From NCBI GenBank assembly GCA_964506325.1, contig CAZDLO010000004.1, positions 26,037-90,036 of the forward strand: 64,000 nt of DNA, written 5' to 3'. Of the stretch, positions 58,992-64,000 are shown piece after piece (within the stretch, counting starts at the first letter, position 1; the number at the start of each line of letters is the position of its first letter). Made by a program: the position numbers and the translations under genes. The notes below the pieces were generated by a model. It worked only from the letters and a program-made list of their open reading frames with translations. It was not told the DNA's origin and did no database searches. This DNA is from CAINVV01 sp964506325. GTDB lineage: Bacteria; Bacteroidota; Bacteroidia; Bacteroidales; Prolixibacteraceae.

Positions 58992-61514
58992 GTGAAAAAG
59001 ATACACCTGTCCTTATTCTTATTCCTGTTCTTTCCATTCCTCCTTTCAGCCTCTCCGGACAGAAATTTTTCCGGAGAATCTGAATCCGGTCAATCAGATA
59101 AGAATTCTTCGGATTTTGCAGCAAAACTCCGTATCTGGTATGCAATGCCTGCAAATCCAACATTGGAAGATGATAAAAACGGTTGGAAAAATGATGCAGA
59201 ATGGTTAAAGGCTCTGCCGGTAGGCAATGGTTTTCTTGGCGCCATGGTATACGGGGGAGTTAATTCTGAACGCATACAGCTGAACGAAAAAACACTTTGG
59301 TCGGGAAGTAACGAAAACGGGAATAACCCGGAGGCGTATCCTGCCCTGGATAAAATACGCAGGTTGCTCTGGGAAGGGAAGTACAGGGAAGCGACCCTGC
59401 TTACAGAAAAGACCCAGGTATGTTCAGGAGCCGGATCAGGGAATGGGAATGGCGCGGGAGTGCCGTTCGGATGCTTTCAGTCGCTTGGCGACTTAAAGAT
59501 TAATTTCGATAATTCGGGTGAATTCTCCGGCTATACAAGAGAACTCGACCTTGTCAACGGAGTGGTTAAGGTGAATTACCGGCAAAACGGAGTGCTTTTT
59601 ACCCGGGAAATATTTGCCAGTTATCCTGACAGGGCCCTGGTAATTCGTCTTACCTCGGACAGGAAAGGAGCAATAAATTTCAATGCCACTTTATCCCGCC
59701 AGGAAAGGTTTGCTACTGAGGACGTTGCTGATCATATAATGATGTCGGGGGTCCTTGACAACGGTAAGGGCGGTGCAGGAATGAAATATGCCGTTCGTTT
59801 GAAGGCCGTTGCAAAGAATGGAAAAGTGACATATTCAAACGGAATATTGAATGTAAAGAATGCTGAAGAAGTTACTCTTGTCCTAACAGCGGCAACAGAC
59901 TATAAACAGGTTTACCCCTTGTACAAGGGCGAGGATCCTGAAATTACAACTTCCGGCCAGCTCGCCAAAGCCTCGGCCACCTCATATGCAAGCTTACTGA
60001 AACAACATGTTTCTGATTACAAGGCCCTGTTTGGAAAAGTTCATCTCAGACTTTCAAACAATGAGCCTGATAATATTCCTACTGATGCCCGGATTAGAAA
60101 TCAGAAATATTATCCGGATGATCTTCACCTCCAGGAAATTTATTTCCAGTTCGGCAGGTATCTTCTCATCTCATCCTCCCGCGAGGGATCTCTTCCGGCC
60201 AATCTCCAGGGAATATGGAGCAATAAAATTCAGACCCCCTGGAACGGTGATTATCATACCGATATCAATGTTCAGATGAACTACTGGCCGGCGGATGTGA
60301 CCAACCTTTCTGAATGTATTTCCCCATTGACTGATCTTGTGGAGTCCCTTGTCAAGCCGGGTGAGCAGACCGCTGCCCAGCAATACCATGCAAATGGATG
60401 GTGCGTTCATCCCATTACCAATGTTTGGGGATTCACATCCCCCGGGGAGCACCCGGGTTGGGGAATGCATGTAAGCGCTGGTGGGTGGCTCTGCCAACAC
60501 CTGTGGGATCATTACACCTTTTCCCTGGATAGAAAATACCTGGAAAGAGTCTATCCCATCATGGTAAAGTCCGCGCAGTTTTACCTCGACTGGCTGGTGA
60601 AAGATTCCGCAACCGGTAAACTTGTCTCAGGTCCGGCTGCTTCTCCCGAAAACTCGTTTAAAGCGCCTGACGGCTCCGTGTGTTCTATCAGCATGGGCCC
60701 CTCGCATGACCAGGAGATCATTCATGAACTTTTTTCCAATGTCCTCAAAGCATCAGAAGTACTTGGGAAGAAGGATTCCCTGTCAGATAAGATCAGGACT
60801 GCCTTGTCCATCCTTGCCCAGCCTAAAATTGGAAAGGATGGCAGGTTGCAGGAATGGGCGATGCCTTATCCGGAGACGGAGCCTACCCACAGGCACGTGT
60901 CCCATCTATACCTTCTGTATCCCGGAACTGGTCTCAATACCGAAAAAGATACAAGGATGGCACAGGCTGTCAGACTGAGCCTTCAGGGCAGGGGAGACGG
61001 AGGCACAGGCTGGTCTCTGGCCTGGAAAATTAATTTCTGGGCAAGGCTGAGAGATGGAAATCATGCCTACCTGATGCTGAAGAATCTGCTTCGGCCTGCC
61101 GGAAACCTTGGAACAGATTACAACAATGGTGGGGGTACCTATTATAACCTTTTTTGTGCCCACCCGCCCTTTCAGATCGACGGAAATTTTGGGGCCACTG
61201 CCGGTATTGCTGAGATGCTGATGCAAAGTCACAATGGTTNNNNNNNNNNGCCTGCCTTGCCCAATGCCTGGAGCAATGGTTCAGTGAAGGGCCTTGTTGC
61301 CCGTGGAGGATTCGAAGTGAGCATGGATTGGCAGAAAAGCCAGGTTACTGCCGCTGAAATAAATTCCCTCAACGGCGGTGATTGTGTCATTAAGACCTTG
61401 CATCCCTTTAAAGTTGAAAATGTGACCTCCTCCCTGAGAAAGGAAAATTGGGGATACCAGTTGACATTTCCGACTGTCAAAGGAAAGACTTATCGTTTGT
61501 ATCCTGCGAATTAA
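58992..61514 (+). CDS. GH95-type alpha-L-fucosidase, secreted
   Basis: An 840-residue-scale glycoside hydrolase family 95 enzyme that inverts alpha-1,2-fucosyl (or related alpha-L-sugar) linkages. A signal peptide (KKIHLSLFLFLFFPFLLSA) is followed by the N-terminal GH95 beta domain (IWYAMPA, ALPVGNGFLGAMVYGG, QLNEKTLWSG) and the alpha/alpha barrel. The catalytic Glu of Bifidobacterium AfcA corresponds to Glu553 (SPENSF) and the Asp to Asp730 (QIDGNFG), with QMNYWPAD providing the Asn pair region. Start is GTG at 58992; no in-frame ATG upstream is usable. Ten N interrupt codons 750-753. The unassigned hydrolase follows after 27 bases. Confidence 0.92.
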   Translation: MKKIHLSLFLFLFFPFLLSASPDRNFSGESESGQSDKNSSDFAAKLRIWYAMPANPTLEDDKNGWKNDAEWLKALPVGNGFLGAMVYGGVNSERIQLNEKTLWSGSNENGNNPEAYPALDKIRRLLWEGKYREATLLTEKTQVCSGAGSGNGNGAGVPFGCFQSLGDLKINFDNSGEFSGYTRELDLVNGVVKVNYRQNGVLFTREIFASYPDRALVIRLTSDRKGAINFNATLSRQERFATEDVADHIMMSGVLDNGKGGAGMKYAVRLKAVAKNGKVTYSNGILNVKNAEEVTLVLTAATDYKQVYPLYKGEDPEITTSGQLAKASATSYASLLKQHVSDYKALFGKVHLRLSNNEPDNIPTDARIRNQKYYPDDLHLQEIYFQFGRYLLISSSREGSLPANLQGIWSNKIQTPWNGDYHTDINVQMNYWPADVTNLSECISPLTDLVESLVKPGEQTAAQQYHANGWCVHPITNVWGFTSPGEHPGWGMHVSAGGWLCQHLWDHYTFSLDRKYLERVYPIMVKSAQFYLDWLVKDSATGKLVSGPAASPENSFKAPDGSVCSISMGPSHDQEIIHELFSNVLKASEVLGKKDSLSDKIRTALSILAQPKIGKDGRLQEWAMPYPETEPTHRHVSHLYLLYPGTGLNTEKDTRMAQAVRLSLQGRGDGGTGWSLAWKINFWARLRDGNHAYLMLKNLLRPAGNLGTDYNNGGGTYYNLFCAHPPFQIDGNFGATAGIAEMLMQSHNGXXXXPALPNAWSNGSVKGLVARGGFEVSMDWQKSQVTAAEINSLNGGDCVIKTLHPFKVENVTSSLRKENWGYQLTFPTVKGKTYRLYPAN
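61240..61249. other. Ten-N assembly gap
   Basis: Ten unknown bases within the GH95 gene. The frame is the same on both sides. In family members a five-residue stretch such as Y-I-H-L-L usually stands between HNG and PALP, whereas the gap leaves room for four codons, so the true distance may be three bases longer. Confidence 0.9.
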
Positions 61515-61541
61515 GAAGCCAACGTCTTAACTGTCAAGTTT

Positions 61542-63797
61542 ATGTCAATTAAACAATTCAGGATTCACCTGGAGACTCTGTTGTTCCTTCTCCTTCCAAT
61601 TTTATTGCAGGCCCAGTCTGTCAGGACATTCCCGGTATTCGAAAAGTCAAAGGTCACCATTTTCCGGGACTGGCTGGTTGAACCGGTAAATGCAAGGGCT
61701 CAACTCTACAGCACCTCTGAAGGGGACATCGTTTTTTCAAATGGATTGGTTAGCAGGACCTTTGCCATTAATCCAAACTGTGCGACCATCTCTCTTGACC
61801 TTTTGCCTGGGAATGAATCCTTTTTGCGTTCCGTTCGTCCTGAAGCTGAACTAACTGTGAACGGACTTACTATTCCGGTTGGAGGACTGACAGGTCAGCC
61901 AATTCACAATTACCTGCTGCCAGGGTGGATCAGGCACATGACGGCAGACCCGGCTTCATTCCGTTTGAAGGGCTTCAGGATTGAAGAAATTAAGGCCCGC
62001 TTCCCCTGGAGAAAGAGGGCTGAGTGGATGCCTAAGGATTTGCCCTGGCCAGCGCCGGGAAAAGAATTGGTGTTTGATTATCAATTGGATAACGCTGCAA
62101 TTGAATTGGCAATACTTAAGAGCCCAAAAATATTTTCAGGAAACGGACCGGGTGTTCTGAAAGAAATAGTGGTATCGGTACATTATGAATTATACGACAA
62201 TATGCCATTGTTCTGCAAGTGGGTTACCGTAGAGAACAGGTCACAGCAATCTGTCCTCCTTGAAGGATTTAAGAGCGAGATACTTGCAGCTGCCGAAGCA
62301 GAGAGTGAGGTTGACGAAAAGAAAAGCTGGACTTATCCCAATATTACCGTTGTGACTGATTATAGTTTTGGTGGTACAGCCGACGACCGGCCCCTTGAAA
62401 CCAGTGTGTCATGGAGCCGTGATTCACTTTACCTCACACAGGTTAATTATGAACGTACCATGCCTTGTTTGCTTGAAGTATATCCCAAAATTGGCCCTTC
62501 CCAGGTAATTGAACCCGGAAAGGTGTTTTCCACCTACCGGGCGTGGGAATTGATTCACGACAGCCGGGATCGTGAACGCAGGGGATTGGAAGAACGTCAG
62601 GTTATGCGTTCCCTGGCACCCTGGGTGACGGAAAATCCAATTTTGATGCACGTTCGAAAGGCGGATAATGAGTCTGTTAAAAAGGCGATTGACCAATGTG
62701 CTGATGTCGGGTTTGAACTGGTGATCATGACATTTGGCAGTGGGTTTAATATTGAAGACAATGGTAATCCCAATCTCAGCAGAATGAAAATGCTGGCTGA
62801 TTATGGCCATTCCAAAGGAATCGCCCTGGGAGGGTACTCCCTTCTCGCCAGCAGGAGTATCAGCAAAAAGGAGGATGTGCTGATGCCGCAGGGCCAAAAG
62901 CCAAGGTTTGGTAATTCACCCTGTTTAGGGAGTGAGTGGGGTATTGCCTATTTTGAAAATATGTACAGCTTCTATGAGATGACAGGCCTTGATAATCTTG
63001 AACATGACGGCAATTATCCGGGCGATATCTGTGCATCAGAGGTGCATCCGGGGCACAATGGGCTGAAAGATTCACAATGGTCCCAACACAGGAAAATCAC
63101 CGAGTTTTATAATTGGTGCAGGGGCAAAGGAATCTACCTGAATGTCCCTGATAACTATTACCTGAACGGCAGTAACAAATGCGGCATGGGTTACAGGGAA
63201 TCCAACTGGTCTTTGCCCCGCGAACAACAGGAGATAATTGAACGACAAAACATCTACGATGGTACCTGGCGAAAAACGCCATCCATGGGCTGGATGTTCG
63301 TTCCATTGGTGGAATACCAGGGTGGAGGTAAAGCGGCTACCATTGAACCTCTTAAAGAGCATCTGCCCCATTACGGACAAAGGCTTGCCAATCTCTTTGG
63401 GGCAGGGGTACAGGCCTGTTACCGTGGTCCTGAACTATACGATGCACCTGAAACCAGAGAGCTGGTAAGAGGATGGGTCTCTTTCTACAAAAAACACAGA
63501 AGAATTCTTGATGGCGACATCATTCATATTCGAAGGCCTGACGGACGAGATTATGATGCCATTCTGCATGTTGATCCGCAGGGTGAAGAGAAAGGCTTAC
63601 TTATGATATATAACCCGTTGAACGAACCAATCAGGCGAAGAATCAAGGTAAATCTTTATTATACAGGACTAAAAGGTGAAGTGCTGGCCACAGATTCATC
63701 CGGGAAAATCTATCCTGTTTCCATCGATTCCGTAAATCAGGCATGGATAGAATGCTCCATTCCGGCCAATGGTCAGGAGTGGCTGGTGTTCAGGTAA
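61542..63797 (+). CDS. Secreted putative glycoside hydrolase, possibly clan GH-D-like, unassigned
   Basis: A 751-residue exported protein: signal peptide ending near LLQAQ, then an N-terminal beta-sandwich (residues about 40-350) and a probable TIM barrel from about 360 to 660 (ILMHVRKADNESVKKAIDQCADVGFELVIMTFG begins with the strand ENPILMH), then a C-terminal beta domain (GEEKGLLMIYNPLNEPIRRR). This order and motifs like LDNLEHDGNYPGD, with an Asp after a strand, recall alpha-galactosidase-like (clan GH-D) enzymes, but I cannot assign a CAZy family. It lies 27 bases after the GH95 gene and probably acts on the same glycan. Confidence 0.7.
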   Translation: MSIKQFRIHLETLLFLLLPILLQAQSVRTFPVFEKSKVTIFRDWLVEPVNARAQLYSTSEGDIVFSNGLVSRTFAINPNCATISLDLLPGNESFLRSVRPEAELTVNGLTIPVGGLTGQPIHNYLLPGWIRHMTADPASFRLKGFRIEEIKARFPWRKRAEWMPKDLPWPAPGKELVFDYQLDNAAIELAILKSPKIFSGNGPGVLKEIVVSVHYELYDNMPLFCKWVTVENRSQQSVLLEGFKSEILAAAEAESEVDEKKSWTYPNITVVTDYSFGGTADDRPLETSVSWSRDSLYLTQVNYERTMPCLLEVYPKIGPSQVIEPGKVFSTYRAWELIHDSRDRERRGLEERQVMRSLAPWVTENPILMHVRKADNESVKKAIDQCADVGFELVIMTFGSGFNIEDNGNPNLSRMKMLADYGHSKGIALGGYSLLASRSISKKEDVLMPQGQKPRFGNSPCLGSEWGIAYFENMYSFYEMTGLDNLEHDGNYPGDICASEVHPGHNGLKDSQWSQHRKITEFYNWCRGKGIYLNVPDNYYLNGSNKCGMGYRESNWSLPREQQEIIERQNIYDGTWRKTPSMGWMFVPLVEYQGGGKAATIEPLKEHLPHYGQRLANLFGAGVQACYRGPELYDAPETRELVRGWVSFYKKHRRILDGDIIHIRRPDGRDYDAILHVDPQGEEKGLLMIYNPLNEPIRRRIKVNLYYTGLKGEVLATDSSGKIYPVSIDSVNQAWIECSIPANGQEWLVFR

Positions 63798-64000
63798 AAT
63801 AGGATGATTTTGAATAAGAAATATATCAGTCAGTTTTTCAAAATTCCTATTGTCATATTGAAAAAAAAATCTTTTCTTTGCATCGCGAAAATTGAGGCTG
63901 TTCGACGTCGTTTGAAGGCCCGGTTTCCAGCATTTCATTCCTCTTTTATTTTCAAAAGAGTTTCAGATGGTCTGTTCATCTAAGGGTTAGGATTCAAGAT

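Noticed and set aside
58992..63797. Complete fucose-utilisation locus
   Set aside because: Only two hydrolases are present; no SusC/SusD pair, permease or fucose catabolic gene lies in the window.
63798..64000. Possible start of another gene or RNA in the last 203 bases
   Set aside because: No start codon with a sustained frame, no promoter match better than TTTCTTTG (63873) and no RNA structure was recognised; a run of nine A at 63861-63869 is the only feature.
1..64000. tRNA, rRNA, CRISPR arrays, insertion sequences, prophage genes
   Set aside because: I looked through the intergenic gaps and gene products and found none; a tRNA search tool could still find something I missed.

Overview
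The window looks like a chromosomal piece of a Bacteroidota bacterium, probably a Bacteroidales-type anaerobe or facultative anaerobe. A 10-N run at 61240-61249 suggests a draft or metagenome-derived contig. The evidence for the lineage is: families largely confined to this phylum (DUF4301, DUF4954), a TonB-dependent receptor with an N-terminal carboxypeptidase-like domain, a two-subunit methylmalonyl-CoA mutase, an anaerobic sulfatase-maturase, Bacteroidota-type -7 elements (TAnnTTTG) upstream of several genes, and few start codons with a strong Shine-Dalgarno sequence. No rRNA, tRNA, IS element, prophage or CRISPR array was seen. Almost all the DNA is ordinary single-copy genes in short operons.

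Layout. 1-3591 (minus): DUF4301, a TPR protein and aroE (cut by the window edge). 3725-9632: a YhcC-like radical SAM protein, a pair of M16 peptidase subunits, a tyrosine phenol-lyase/tryptophanase-family enzyme and a small helical protein bracketed by terminators. 9670-13490 (minus): ornithine aminotransferase and a TonB-dependent receptor. 13618-20165 (plus): anaerobic sulfatase-maturase, indolepyruvate:ferredoxin oxidoreductase (iorA, iorB), a CvfB-like S1 protein and a Kup potassium transporter. 20242-30728 (minus): a run of small accessory genes (DUF2007, DUF3788, methyltransferase, a secreted low-complexity protein, GNAT, YdeI, 3-methyladenine glycosylase, DUF1801/DUF1697/Rieske oxygenase), then two small lipoproteins, a glutathionylspermidine-synthase-like ATP-grasp enzyme and a GT39-type membrane glycosyltransferase. 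30885-39960 (plus): recX, prfB with its programmed frameshift, a Tat-targeted Gfo/Idh/MocA oxidoreductase, DUF4954, a small orphan, a GT4 glycosyltransferase and a Tat-targeted aldo/keto reductase.

40146-54229 holds a GNAT acetyltransferase, a lipoprotein hydrolase, a three-domain acyl-activating/ACP/PlsC protein, acetyl-CoA synthetase, a nucleobase permease, an HD phosphohydrolase, a MATE exporter, a membrane stub resembling the N-terminus of LtaS-like proteins coupled to a YaiO-type outer-membrane barrel, and an MFS exporter. 54347-58526 is mutA-mutB. 58992-63797 is a two-gene glycan-degradation unit: a GH95-type alpha-L-fucosidase and an uncharacterised, possibly clan GH-D hydrolase.

Together the genes suggest an organism that ferments amino acids and glycans. 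The TPL-like lyase, IorAB and ornithine aminotransferase handle amino acids, MutAB serves the succinate/propionate route, Acs activates acetate, and the GH95 pair with the sulfatase-maturase fits host- or algal-type fucosylated or sulfated glycans. The points most worth a second look are the YgiB/YgiC-like lipoprotein plus ATP-grasp cassette, the unassigned GH95 partner, the TPL-like enzyme with an altered PLP pocket, the LtaS-like stub without a catalytic domain, the acyl ligase-ACP-acyltransferase fusion, and palindromes around the promoters of DUF4954 and the small gene after it, the second of which carries a G8 tract in its spacer.
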